Shown here one piece after another: positions 37,194-45,456 of a stretch of DNA of 64,000 nt. A program made the translations under genes and the position numbers. The DNA is from DASVLX01 sp036384655. Lineage in GTDB: Bacteria; Actinomycetota; Actinomycetes; Mycobacteriales; Pseudonocardiaceae. Positions within the stretch are counted from its first letter, which is position 1, and the number at the start of each line of letters is the position of its first letter. The stretch is taken from the NCBI GenBank assembly GCA_036384655.1, contig DASVLX010000155.1:1-64000 (forward strand). The letters are read 5' to 3'. Below the pieces are notes generated by a model. It saw nothing but the letters and a program-made list of their open reading frames with translations, did no database searches and was not told the origin of the DNA.

Positions 37194-37895
37194 GTGAACG
37201 ATCTCATCGACACCACCGAGATGTACCTCCGCACGATTTTCGAGCTGGAGGAGGAGGGTGTCATGCCCCTGCGCGCCCGGATCGCCGAGCGGCTCGGGCA
37301 GAGCGGTCCCACGGTGAGCCAGACGGTGGCCCGGATGGAACGCGACGGTCTGGTGATCGTCGCGGATGATCGGCGCCTGGAGCTGACCAACCACGGCCGC
37401 GAGGTCGCCATCGGCGTGATGCGCAAACACCGGCTCGCCGAGCGGTTGCTGGTTGACGTCATCGGCCTGGAATGGGAACAGGTGCACAGCGAGGCCTGTC
37501 GCTGGGAGCACGTGATGAGCGAGGCCGTCGAGCGCAAGCTCGTCCGGCTGCTCAGTCATCCCACGACCTCCCCCTACGGCAACCCGATCCCCGGTCTGGA
37601 CAAGATCGGTGAGGGTGAGCCGGCTCCGCCGATCGAGCCCGGGCTGCTGCGGGTGGACGAGGTGGCCCGGCGCGGCGGCGGCACGGTGCATGTTCGCCGG
37701 ATCGCCGAGCACATCCAGTTGGACATCGACGTGATGAGCGAGCTGCGGGCCGCCGGCGTAATGCCCGGTGGTGCCGTCGAGGTCTCGCCATTGGCCGACG
37801 GCGCCAACGGCGTCGAGGTCCGGTCCGGTTCGGACGGCAAGTGCGCGGTGCTGCAAACAGCGGTGGCGCATGCCGTCCTGGTGTACGCCGGATAG
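37194..37895 (+). CDS. ideR: Iron-dependent repressor IdeR (DtxR family)
   Basis: This is a metal-activated repressor of iron uptake and activator of iron storage genes, 233 residues. The helix-turn-helix domain (LIDTTEMYLRTIFELEEEG ... LGQSGPTVSQTVARMERDGLV) is followed by the dimerisation and metal domain: HRLAERLLVDVIG and ACRWEHVMSE, carrying the Cys, Glu and His ligands. NPTTSPYGNPIPGL-like sequence precedes a C-terminal SH3-like domain (HIQLDIDVMSEL). The closeness to mycobacterial IdeR is striking. GTG 37194 has AGAGAGGA upstream and gives the expected MNDLIDTTEM start; the frame opens at 37071. Confidence 0.95.
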   Translation: MNDLIDTTEMYLRTIFELEEEGVMPLRARIAERLGQSGPTVSQTVARMERDGLVIVADDRRLELTNHGREVAIGVMRKHRLAERLLVDVIGLEWEQVHSEACRWEHVMSEAVERKLVRLLSHPTTSPYGNPIPGLDKIGEGEPAPPIEPGLLRVDEVARRGGGTVHVRRIAEHIQLDIDVMSELRAAGVMPGGAVEVSPLADGANGVEVRSGSDGKCAVLQTAVAHAVLVYAG

Positions 37896-37907
37896 CGGTG
37901 CCGCCAG

Positions 37908-39086
37908 TTGACTGACAACAATCCGGCGGCCCGAGCGGCCGCCGTGTTTCGCGATACCCACGGCAGGGCACCGTTTGGTGTTTGGTCGGCTCCCGGCCGT
38001 GTCAACCTGATCGGTGAGCACACCGACTACAACGAGGGCTTCGTGATGCCCTTCGCGTTGCCGCAGCGCACCGCGGTGGCCGCCGGACCGCGCACCGACG
38101 GCATGCTCAACGTGCTCAGCGTCGGCGACCACCGGCCGCAGCAGGCGCCGATGACGGTGATCGCGGACCTCGCCCCTGGCGAGGTCACCGGCTGGACCAG
38201 TTATCCGGCCGGGGTCGCCTGGGCGCTGCGCGAGCAGGGCGTGCGCGGTGGCGCCGACCTGGTGATCGTCGGCGACGTGCCCGCCGGCGCGGGCCTGTCC
38301 TCCTCCGCGGCACTGGAGTGCGCGGTGGAGCTGGCCCTGCTCGGGCTGGCCGGCCAGGAGTTCGGCCCCGGCGATCCGCGGCGCGCGGACCTGGCCCGGT
38401 GGGCCCAGCATGCCGAGAACGATTTCGTTGGCGTGCCCAGCGGTGTCCTGGACCAGATGGCGTCGCTGTGTTGCACCGCCGCCCATGTGCTGTTCCTGGA
38501 TATTCGCTCCGGACGGTCCGAACAGGTCCCGTTCGATTCGCGCGCGGACGGTCTGGACGTGTTGGTCATCGACACTCGGACGCATCACGCCCTGGCCGAC
38601 TCCGAATACGGCCGTCGCCGCCGCGGATGCGAGCGCGCCGCCCAACTGCTTGGTGTGCCGGCACTGCGTGATATCGGTCTCCCCGAGTTGGACGCGGTGC
38701 TCGACGCCCTTCCCGTGGATCTGGCGCCCCTGGTGCGGCATGTGGTCAACGAGAACGCCCGGGTGCTCAGGACGGTCGAACTGCTCGGGCTGGGCAAGCT
38801 CGCCGCCGTCGGACCCCTGTTGACCGCCTCGCATATCAGCCTGCGCGACGACTACCGGGTGTCCACCCCGGAACTGGATCTCGCCGTCGACACCGCGCTG
38901 GCCACCGGCGCACTGGGTGCGCGGATGATCGGCGGTGGCTTCGGCGGCTCGGTGATCGCACTGACACCGACCGAGCTTCGGCCCGCCGTGGAGAACGCGG
39001 TAACGTCCGCGTTCGCCGAACGGTCGCTCGGCGGGCCCCGGTTGTTCGTCGCCGAACCCGCGGCCGGGGCCGGCCGGGATCAGTAG
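37908..39086 (+). CDS. galK: Galactokinase
   Basis: This enzyme phosphorylates D-galactose at C1, the first Leloir-pathway step. It is a GHMP kinase of 392 residues: SAPGRVNLIGEHTDYNEGFVMP (galactokinase signature, about residues 26-47), GAGLSSSAALECA (ATP-binding motif) and ARMIGGGFGGSV (third motif). The start appears to be TTG 37908, 12 bp after the ideR stop, with only a weak ribosome binding site. The gene therefore seems to be in an operon with ideR. galT is not present in the window. Confidence 0.92.
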   Translation: MTDNNPAARAAAVFRDTHGRAPFGVWSAPGRVNLIGEHTDYNEGFVMPFALPQRTAVAAGPRTDGMLNVLSVGDHRPQQAPMTVIADLAPGEVTGWTSYPAGVAWALREQGVRGGADLVIVGDVPAGAGLSSSAALECAVELALLGLAGQEFGPGDPRRADLARWAQHAENDFVGVPSGVLDQMASLCCTAAHVLFLDIRSGRSEQVPFDSRADGLDVLVIDTRTHHALADSEYGRRRRGCERAAQLLGVPALRDIGLPELDAVLDALPVDLAPLVRHVVNENARVLRTVELLGLGKLAAVGPLLTASHISLRDDYRVSTPELDLAVDTALATGALGARMIGGGFGGSVIALTPTELRPAVENAVTSAFAERSLGGPRLFVAEPAAGAGRDQ

Positions 39087-39191
39087 CCGGCGATCAACCC
39101 ACATGACGTCCCGGGCGCAGTCGTTGCCCAGCGCGGCGTGCCAGAAAACGTCATCAGACAGAGCGTCACGGAGAGAAAGGCGAGGAACGCG

Positions 39192-40154
39192 GTGAAACTG
39201 CTCGTGACCGGGGGCGCCGGATACGTAGGCAGCGTGTGCGCGGCCCGGCTGGTCGAGGCCGGCCACGAGGTCGTGGTGCTCGATGACCTGTCCACCGGCC
39301 ACGCGGACGCGATTCCCGATGGCTGCCGGTTCGTGAAGGGCAATATCGCCGAGGTGGCCGACCCGGTGCTCGCCGACGGTTTCGACGGCGTGCTGCACTT
39401 CGCCGCCAAATCGCTGGTCGGCGAGTCCATGTCGGACCCCGCGAAGTACTGGCAGGGCAACGTGGTCACCACGCTGCACCTGCTGGACGCGGTTCGCCGG
39501 CATGCCGTGCCACGGCTGGTGTTCTCGTCCACCGCCGCCACCTATGGCGAGCCGGAGCAGGTGCCGATCACCGAGGACGCACCGACCCGGCCGACCAACA
39601 CCTACGGTGCCACCAAGCTGGCCATCGACCACGCGATCACCTCGTACGCGACCGCGTACGGGCTGGCCGCCGTGAGCCTGCGGTACTTCAACGTCGCCGG
39701 TGCCTATGACCGGTTCGGCGAGCGGCACACCACCGAGACCCACCTGATCCCCATCGTCCTGCAGGTCGCGCTCGGCCAACGGGACAAGGTGCAGATCTAC
39801 GGCGACGACTACCCCACCGACGACGGCACCTGCGTGCGGGACTACATCCACGTCGCCGATCTGGCCGACGCCCACCTTCTCGCCCTGAAGCACGCCACCG
39901 CCGACACGCACGCCATCTACAACCTGGGCAGCGGCACCGGTTTCTCGGTGCGACAGGTGATCGAGACCTGCCGCGAGGTCACCGGACATCCCATTCCGGC
40001 GCTGCTGGCCGAGCGGCGGGCCGGTGACCCGGCGGTGCTGGTCGCCTCCAGCGAACGCGCCAAGCGGGAGCTGGGCTGGCGGCCACAGCGGGCGGATCTC
40101 GCCGGGATCGTCCGGGACGCCTGGAACTTCACCCGGGCACGCGCCGGGCAATAA
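39192..40154 (+). CDS. galE: UDP-glucose 4-epimerase
   Basis: This enzyme interconverts UDP-galactose and UDP-glucose, serving galactose catabolism and envelope sugars. It is an extended short-chain dehydrogenase of 320 residues: NAD motif TGGAGYVGS (residues 5-13), VLDDLSTGH, catalytic Ser/Tyr/Lys in FSSTAATYGEP and NTYGATKLAIDH, and RYFNVAGAY. GTG 39192 has GAGGAACGCG upstream; the frame extends to 39138. It follows galK by about 105 bp on the same strand. Confidence 0.93.
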   Translation: MKLLVTGGAGYVGSVCAARLVEAGHEVVVLDDLSTGHADAIPDGCRFVKGNIAEVADPVLADGFDGVLHFAAKSLVGESMSDPAKYWQGNVVTTLHLLDAVRRHAVPRLVFSSTAATYGEPEQVPITEDAPTRPTNTYGATKLAIDHAITSYATAYGLAAVSLRYFNVAGAYDRFGERHTTETHLIPIVLQVALGQRDKVQIYGDDYPTDDGTCVRDYIHVADLADAHLLALKHATADTHAIYNLGSGTGFSVRQVIETCREVTGHPIPALLAERRAGDPAVLVASSERAKRELGWRPQRADLAGIVRDAWNFTRARAGQ

Positions 40155-40216
40155 TCCCGGCCCCGACCGGCGGAGTGACAAGGTCATCATGTCGGTCTCC
40201 TCAGTAGCACGCGGTT

Positions 40217-41245
40217 TCATGGGCACAGCAGTTGTCGGGCGGCGTTGGACGCCGTGGTGACGAGTTCTTCGAGCTGGTCCGGGGGCATCCCGGTCAGTAA
40301 CGCGCCACGCAGCAGCACGGTGAGCATGTGCCCCGGATACGCGGCCTCGGCCCGGTCCAGCGCGATGCCGGCCAGCACACCGTCACCGCGCAGGTAGGCG
40401 GCCAGTGCCAGCAGACATGCCGGTTCCGCGCATTCCGGGGCCGGCGTGGCACGCAGCAGGGCGGTCCACAGCCGCTGGGCCGCCTCCTCCTCGTTGGGCT
40501 GGCCGAACCGGAGGCAGGCATCCCGGACCTTCGGGTCGGCCAGCGCCTCGGCCGCCGTCACGATGTCGTCGTCGGTGAGCAGCAGCGCGTCCTGGCCGGC
40601 TCGCCGGACCAGCTCGTCCATGGCCGCGAGCAGCCTCGCCGATGCCGGCGGTTCCTCGTGACATGGCTCGGCGTCCTCACTCGCGCGTCGGAGCAGCTCG
40701 GCACGCCGCACCAGCACGTCGTCGTCCTCCGGGGCCAGCGTGGCCGCGATGTCCTCCCGACGCCCGTACGTCACCGAGCCGGCCAGCACGGTGGCCGCCG
40801 CCAGCGGTGAGGCGGCGGGATCGGGCACGATCCCCTTGCAGTCGGGTTCGTCGTAGCACCGCCAGAACGCGCCCTGCGCGGTCGCGGCCGTCCAGATCCG
40901 ATGGATCACGGGAATCCCGGCCGCCCCGAAGACCCCGGTGAAAATATCCAGCACCTCAACCTGCGGTGGGCCACACTCGTCCCGCGCCGCGCCGACCACG
41001 ATCAGCGTGGCCGCCTTGGTCGACTGTTGGGTGAGCGGCATGACCAGCTGCCGTGCCAGGTCACGGGCCCGGCCCGGAGGCGGCGGCAGGTCCACCCGCA
41101 GCGCGACACCGAGTTGTGTGCCGTCGCCGCGTAGGCCCAGTACGACCAGCGAGTCAGCCGGATGGAAGCCCAGCAGATGCGGGATGGCCGCCACCAGGTC
41201 GCCGGGTGCCTTGATGGTGATCTCGGTGTGCGTCGGTGATGTCAT
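40217..41245 (-). CDS. DUF4192 family protein
   Basis: This 342-residue actinomycete protein of unknown function belongs to DUF4192. Typical features are the N-terminal ITIKAPGDLVAAIPHLLGFHPADSLVVLGLRG and a mid-protein WRCYDEPDC, with the C-terminus Ala/Leu-rich and TPR-like (CLLALAAYLRGDGVLAGIALDRAEAAYPGHMLTVLL). I see no signal peptide. ATG 41245 starts the family N-terminus; the frame is open further upstream to 42952, but only as the shadow of the oligopeptidase gene. It is divergent from that gene. Confidence 0.85.
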   Translation of the reverse strand: MTSPTHTEITIKAPGDLVAAIPHLLGFHPADSLVVLGLRGDGTQLGVALRVDLPPPPGRARDLARQLVMPLTQQSTKAATLIVVGAARDECGPPQVEVLDIFTGVFGAAGIPVIHRIWTAATAQGAFWRCYDEPDCKGIVPDPAASPLAAATVLAGSVTYGRREDIAATLAPEDDDVLVRRAELLRRASEDAEPCHEEPPASARLLAAMDELVRRAGQDALLLTDDDIVTAAEALADPKVRDACLRFGQPNEEEAAQRLWTALLRATPAPECAEPACLLALAAYLRGDGVLAGIALDRAEAAYPGHMLTVLLRGALLTGMPPDQLEELVTTASNAARQLLCP

Positions 41246-41295
41246 GAGTCCACGATCGCCCCGGTACCACCGATCCGCGGCCACTTCTTGTCCCC

Positions 41296-41324
41296 TGTGG
41301 ACAACCAGAAACCCTTGTGGACAA
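41296..41324. promoter_or_regulatory. Two DnaA-box-like motifs
   Basis: TGTGGACAA occurs at 41296-41304 and 41316-41324, 20 bp apart. This is the complement of TTGTCCACA, the actinomycete DnaA-box form. They lie in the divergent promoter of the DUF4192 and oligopeptidase genes. Confidence 0.45.
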
Positions 41325-41329
41325 CGGAT

Positions 41330-41358
41330 TTGACGGTTTCGCCTGTCAGGTGTAGGTG
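41330..41358 (+). promoter_or_regulatory. Possible promoter of the oligopeptidase gene
   Basis: TTGACG, 17 bp, then TAGGTG lies about 77 bp upstream of the start. The -35 is good and the -10 lacks its final T. Confidence 0.35.
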
Positions 41359-41434
41359 GCCGGCGAGGCGGACCGCTCGGCCGGGGCAAAGGCCCTGGTC
41401 GACCGCCGGGCCGTCCGCGAGGCACACTCGGTTC

Positions 41435-43558
41435 ATGGACGACATGGATGCGGAGCTGACCGACGACCCCAACCGCTGGCTGGAGGACGTCACCGGTGAG
41501 GACGCGCTCGCCTGGGTTCGGGAACGCAACGCGGAGACGGCGCGGCGGTTCGCCCAGACATCCCGGTACACCGCGCTGCGCGACGAGATCCGCGAGGTGC
41601 TGGACGCGGATGACCGCATCCCCTATGTGACGCGCCGCGGCGCACACCTCTACAACTTCTGGCGGGACGCCGCGCATCCGCGCGGTCACTGGCGGCGCAC
41701 CACGCTGGACGAGTACCGGCGGCCGAACCCGAACTGGGAAGTGCTGCTGGACATCGACGAACTCGCCGCGGCCGAGGGTGAGAACTGGGTGTGGGAAGGT
41801 GCCCGCGTGCTGCGTCCGGAGTATCGGCGCGCGCTCGTCGAACTGTCCCGTGGCGGCGCCGACGCGACCGTGCTGCGCGAGTTCGACCTGGTGGAGAAGG
41901 CCTTCGTGGCCGACGGTTTCACGCTGCCCGAGGCCAAGAGCCAGGTGGGCTGGATCGACATCGACCGGATCTACGTCGGCACGGACTTCGGGCCTGGCTC
42001 GCTGACCTCCTCCGGTTATCCGCGAATCATGAAGGAATGGCGGCGCGGCACGCCACTCGCGGACGCGGAGACCGTTTTCGAGGGCAAGCCTGACGACGTC
42101 TCGGTCTACGCCTACCACGATCCGACCGAGGGCTATGAGCGTGATTTCGCCGGCCGCAGCATCGATTTCTACCGCACCGAACGGTATTTCCGCACACCCG
42201 AGGGCGAGTTGCTGCGCCTGGACCTGCCCGAGGACATCGAACTGAGCACCCATCGGCAATGGCTGCTGGTCACCACCCGTTCGCCGTGGACGATCGAAGG
42301 CGTCAGCCACCCGGCCGGAGTGCTGCTGGCCATCCGGTTCGATGATTTCCTCGCCGGCGACCGGCGCTTCGAGGTGCTCTTCACGCCCGACGAGCACACC
42401 TCGCTGAGCTATTTCGCGTGGACCAGCGACCATCTGATCATCAACGCGCTCTCCGATGTGCGCAGCGTGTTGACCGTGCTCACGCCCGGCCCGGACGGTT
42501 GGAGCCGTGCGCCGCTGGCGGGTGCGCCGGACTTCGCGAACACCGACATCGTCGACACCGATCCGGACGACAGCGACGAATACTTCCTGGTGTCCAGCGG
42601 TTACACGGAGCCGGCCACCCTGCGGTACGGGCATATCGGCACCGAGGCGGAAACGCTGAAGCGGGCGCCGAGTTTCTTCCGCACCGATGGCCTTTCCGTG
42701 CGACAGATGTTCGCCACCTCCGCGGACGGCACCAGGATTCCGTACTTCGTCGTCGGAGATCCCCGGTCCGAGCCGGCGCCCACGCTGCTGAACGGCTACG
42801 GCGGGTTCGAGATCTCCCTCACGCCCGGCTACAGCGGCACCATCGGGCGCGGCTGGCTCGCCCGTGGCGGCACCTATGTCGTCGCGAACATCCGTGGTGG
42901 CGGTGAATACGGCCCGGACTGGCACCAGCGGGCGATCAAGGAGAACCGCCACAAGGTGTACGAGGACTTCGTGGCGGTCGCGACCGATCTGGTCGACCGT
43001 GGCATCACCACGGTGCCGCTACTGGGCATTGAGGGTGGCAGCAACGGTGGACTGTTGATGGGCGTCATGCTCACCACGTATCCGGAGCGGTTCGGCGCGA
43101 TCGTCTGCCAGGTGCCGCTGCTGGACATGCTGCGCTATCCGGAGTTGTTGGCCGGCGCGTCCTGGATGGCCGAGTACGGCGACCCGCGCGACGAGACCGC
43201 GTGGTCGTCCTATCTGCGGCCGTTCTCGCCGTACCACAATGTCGCGGATGTCAACGGGAAAAATGTCCACGGGGAAAATGTCCACAGGGAAAATGTCCAC
43301 AGTGGCGTGAAGTACCCACCGACGCTGTTCATGACGTCCACACGGGATGATCGCGTGCATCCTGGCCACGCACGAAAGATGGTGGCCAGGATGCGGAGCC
43401 GCGGTCATGACGATGTCTGGTACCACGAGAACATCGAGGGCGGCCACGGCGCGGCCAGCGACAATGCGCAGATGGCCGAGAAGTGGGCGCTGGTCTTCGA
43501 GTTCCTGTGGCAGACGCTGGGCGGGACCGAGCGGGGTGAGGCCGTCAGCGGCCGTTGA
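41435..43558 (+). CDS. S9 family prolyl oligopeptidase
   Basis: This cytoplasmic serine peptidase cleaves short peptides after proline (or basic) residues. It has 707 residues: a seven-bladed beta-propeller (about 60-420) that gates the active site, then the alpha/beta-hydrolase domain. The nucleophile Ser is in GIEGGSNGGLLMG, the Asp in TSTRDDRVHPGHARK and the His in EGGHGAAS. ATG 41435 gives the family start DDPNRWLEDVTGEDALAWV. Between the Ser and the Asp is an in-frame 15-bp repeat (three copies of K/E-N-V-H) not expected in the family. The 3' end overlaps the flotillin gene by 14 bp. Confidence 0.9.
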   Translation: MDDMDAELTDDPNRWLEDVTGEDALAWVRERNAETARRFAQTSRYTALRDEIREVLDADDRIPYVTRRGAHLYNFWRDAAHPRGHWRRTTLDEYRRPNPNWEVLLDIDELAAAEGENWVWEGARVLRPEYRRALVELSRGGADATVLREFDLVEKAFVADGFTLPEAKSQVGWIDIDRIYVGTDFGPGSLTSSGYPRIMKEWRRGTPLADAETVFEGKPDDVSVYAYHDPTEGYERDFAGRSIDFYRTERYFRTPEGELLRLDLPEDIELSTHRQWLLVTTRSPWTIEGVSHPAGVLLAIRFDDFLAGDRRFEVLFTPDEHTSLSYFAWTSDHLIINALSDVRSVLTVLTPGPDGWSRAPLAGAPDFANTDIVDTDPDDSDEYFLVSSGYTEPATLRYGHIGTEAETLKRAPSFFRTDGLSVRQMFATSADGTRIPYFVVGDPRSEPAPTLLNGYGGFEISLTPGYSGTIGRGWLARGGTYVVANIRGGGEYGPDWHQRAIKENRHKVYEDFVAVATDLVDRGITTVPLLGIEGGSNGGLLMGVMLTTYPERFGAIVCQVPLLDMLRYPELLAGASWMAEYGDPRDETAWSSYLRPFSPYHNVADVNGKNVHGENVHRENVHSGVKYPPTLFMTSTRDDRVHPGHARKMVARMRSRGHDDVWYHENIEGGHGAASDNAQMAEKWALVFEFLWQTLGGTERGEAVSGR
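43256..43300. repeat. 15-bp tandem repeat, 3 units, inside the S9 peptidase gene
   Basis: Units GGGAAAAATGTCCAC, GGGGAAAATGTCCAC and AGGGAAAATGTCCAC lie head to tail in frame and encode GKNVH, GENVH and RENVH. They sit in a loop just before the strand that carries the catalytic Asp. Confidence 0.9.
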
Positions 43559-44669
43559 GCTCGGGCTTGCCGGCCGCGCTCTCCTCGATCGTCGAGTTCA
43601 GGCCCTTCTTGACGGTGTTGAGGATCGACAGGCCCTGGCTGACCAGGCCCGCCGCGATCTCGCCGAGACCGTCGGTGCCGTTCAGGATGTTCACGTTGGC
43701 GCCGGACAGTCCCTGGGATGCCTCGCGGACGATCTGCGGAAGCTGATCGATGATCATCCGGTCCAGGGCGACCCTGTCGTAGGACGCGGCCGCCTCGGCC
43801 TGGATGCGCATCTTCTCCGCGTCCGCCTGCGCGAGCACCCGGACCCGCTCGGCCTCGGCCTCGGCCGGCTTGACCACCTCGGCGACCAGCTGCTGCTGGC
43901 GCAGTTCCGCCTGGCGCTGCGCCAGTTCGGTCTGAGCCGCGATCACCTCGCGGGTCGACTGCGCCTGGGCGAGCGGGCCGGCCTGGGAGGCCTCGGCCTG
44001 TGCCTTGTCCACCTCCGCCTTGTACTGGGCCTGCACGACGGCGGTCTCCCTGGCGTATTCGGCCTGGTTGCGCTGCGATTCCTGCTCGGCCTCGGCGGCC
44101 GCCTGGTTCGCCCGCGCCTGGGCGATCTGCGCCTCCCGCTGGATGGCGGCGTTGTGCGGGGCCGCCATCGCCGCGATGTAGCCGAGCTTCATATCGTCGA
44201 TCGACTGGATCTGCAGCGAGTCGACGGTGAGGCCGATCTTGGCCATCTCCTCCTTGGAACCGTCCAGCACCTCGGTCGCCAGCTTCTGGCGTTCGGTGAC
44301 GATCTCCTCCACCGTCATCGAGCCGACGATCGACCGCAGGTGACCGGCGAAGATCCGGCCGGTGAGAATGGACATCTGGTCCTGATCGGACAGGAACCGC
44401 TGTGCGGCGTTGACGATGCTCTCCTCGTCGTTGCCCACCTTGAACGCGATCACCGCGCGTACGTTGAGCGAGATGCCCTGCTTGGTGACGCACACCTCGG
44501 CGACCTCGGACTCACACATCGCCAGTGTCAGGAAGCGGACCTTGCGGAAGAACGGCAGAACGAACGCGCCGTGGCCGGTGACCACCCGAAACGGAGTGCC
44601 GTTGCGACCACTCCGGCCTCCCGCGATGAGCATGGCTTGGTCCGGTGAGGGAACGCGATAGCCGAACAT
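43545..44669 (-). CDS. Flotillin-like SPFH domain protein
   Basis: This 374-residue SPFH/prohibitin-domain protein probably organises membrane microdomains. The SPFH domain covers about residues 25-200 (TGHGAFVLPFFRKVRFLTLAM ... VRAVIAFKVGNDEESIVNAAQRFL ... EIVTERQKLATEVLDGS). A long Ala/Glu/Gln coiled coil follows (about 205-320). A Gly-rich tail ends it. No clear N-terminal membrane helix is present, so it may bind membranes through its hydrophobic N-terminus or acylation. ATG 44669 is 9 bp after the NfeD-like gene; NfeD/YuaF-flotillin pairing is well known. Confidence 0.88.
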   Translation of the reverse strand: MFGYRVPSPDQAMLIAGGRSGRNGTPFRVVTGHGAFVLPFFRKVRFLTLAMCESEVAEVCVTKQGISLNVRAVIAFKVGNDEESIVNAAQRFLSDQDQMSILTGRIFAGHLRSIVGSMTVEEIVTERQKLATEVLDGSKEEMAKIGLTVDSLQIQSIDDMKLGYIAAMAAPHNAAIQREAQIAQARANQAAAEAEQESQRNQAEYARETAVVQAQYKAEVDKAQAEASQAGPLAQAQSTREVIAAQTELAQRQAELRQQQLVAEVVKPAEAEAERVRVLAQADAEKMRIQAEAAASYDRVALDRMIIDQLPQIVREASQGLSGANVNILNGTDGLGEIAAGLVSQGLSILNTVKKGLNSTIEESAAGKPELNGR

Positions 44670-44678
44670 GACTGTCTC

Positions 44679-44921
44679 CTAGTCGAAAGCTTGAATGTCC
44701 ACGGTCGGGGGGCCGAACCACGCCACGACGTCGACCGTCCTGCTCCCCCGGGTGCCGATAACCAGTACGGTGCTGCCCTTCGCCAGGGGCTCGTCGGACC
44801 AGGCGAGATATGCCTCGGAGCCACCCCGGATCTTCACCAGCACCTCGCCCGCGCCGACAGCGCCGCGGGTACCGATGGTGAGCACACCAACACTGCCCAC
44901 GACCGACTGATCGCTCACCAC
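44679..44921 (-). CDS. NfeD-like beta-barrel (OB-fold) protein
   Basis: This small soluble protein of about 80 residues resembles the C-terminal OB-fold of NfeD proteins, without their membrane part. Features are VGVLTIGTRGAVGAGEVLVKIRGG and the SEAYLAWSDEPLAKGSTVLVIGTRGSRTVDVVAW pair. Start GTG 44921 has GAGAGG about 10 bp upstream; the longer frame (44939) and a shorter one (44918) are possible. With the flotillin gene 9 bp downstream it forms a membrane-domain operon. Confidence 0.75.
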   Translation of the reverse strand: MVSDQSVVGSVGVLTIGTRGAVGAGEVLVKIRGGSEAYLAWSDEPLAKGSTVLVIGTRGSRTVDVVAWFGPPTVDIQAFD

Positions 44922-45066
44922 CTGATCTTGACCTCTCACCTCTTGGCGTGATCAGTGCGCCAACCTACCCGTCGGGCGTGACCGGTGGGCCCAAAACACG
45001 GATACGCCTCGGCAACGGCCCACCGGCTCGTCCAGCACCCGAAGTACCACCCGACGCTACTCGGCG

Positions 45067-45402
45067 TCAGCCCAGGTCTCCGGCGTCTCGACCTCGGCCG
45101 ATACCCCCGACCCCGACAGCAGGAACTGCTTTGAGATCCCGCGAGGACCCGATGATCCAGTTCCGAAGTTGGTCGTCGTCGCTGTGGTCGATCATCTGGA
45201 CCAGGTCCCGGTTCTCGCGGTGGTTCGGCGCGTCACGAAGATATTCGTGCCAGTCCCGCGCGTACTCCCGCAGCGCGTCGATCATCTCCAAAGTCGCGTC
45301 GCCAACCGTATCGCCGTCGACCGCGATCGGCAGTCCCGGAATAAGGACGGAACAGCCGCCGGCCTCGGCGACGACTTCTACACACGGCAGGACGGCAGAC
45401 AT
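45067..45402 (-). CDS. HicB-like antitoxin-type small protein
   Basis: This 111-residue protein is similar in layout to HicB-fold antitoxin-type proteins of actinomycetes: a strand-rich start (VEVVAEAGGCSVLIPGLPIAVDGDTVGDATLEMIDALREYARDWHEYL) and then a helical part with APNHRENRDLVQMIDHSDDDQL. The conserved ARDWHEYLRDAPNHREN block is the best family clue. ATG 45402 has GGGGGCC upstream. It follows the three-gene island operon by 54 bp on the same strand, without an obvious toxin of its own. Assignment is tentative. Confidence 0.5.
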   Translation of the reverse strand: MSAVLPCVEVVAEAGGCSVLIPGLPIAVDGDTVGDATLEMIDALREYARDWHEYLRDAPNHRENRDLVQMIDHSDDDQLRNWIIGSSRDLKAVPAVGVGGIGRGRDAGDLG

Positions 45403-45456
45403 GACATGGCCCCCAATAATGGTCGGACTACCAGTAGTTATGGATATATCAAGTGC

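Noticed and set aside
36009..40226. 1405-codon minus-strand open frame across ideR, galK, galE and the rhodanese region
   Set aside because: It is the antisense shadow of recognised genes; its translation is Gly/His/Arg/Asp/Val-rich without family motifs, a typical effect of high GC at third codon positions.
41246..42952. N-terminal extension of the DUF4192 frame to 911 codons
   Set aside because: The part upstream of ATG 41245 is antisense to the S9 peptidase; the family N-terminus begins at 41245.
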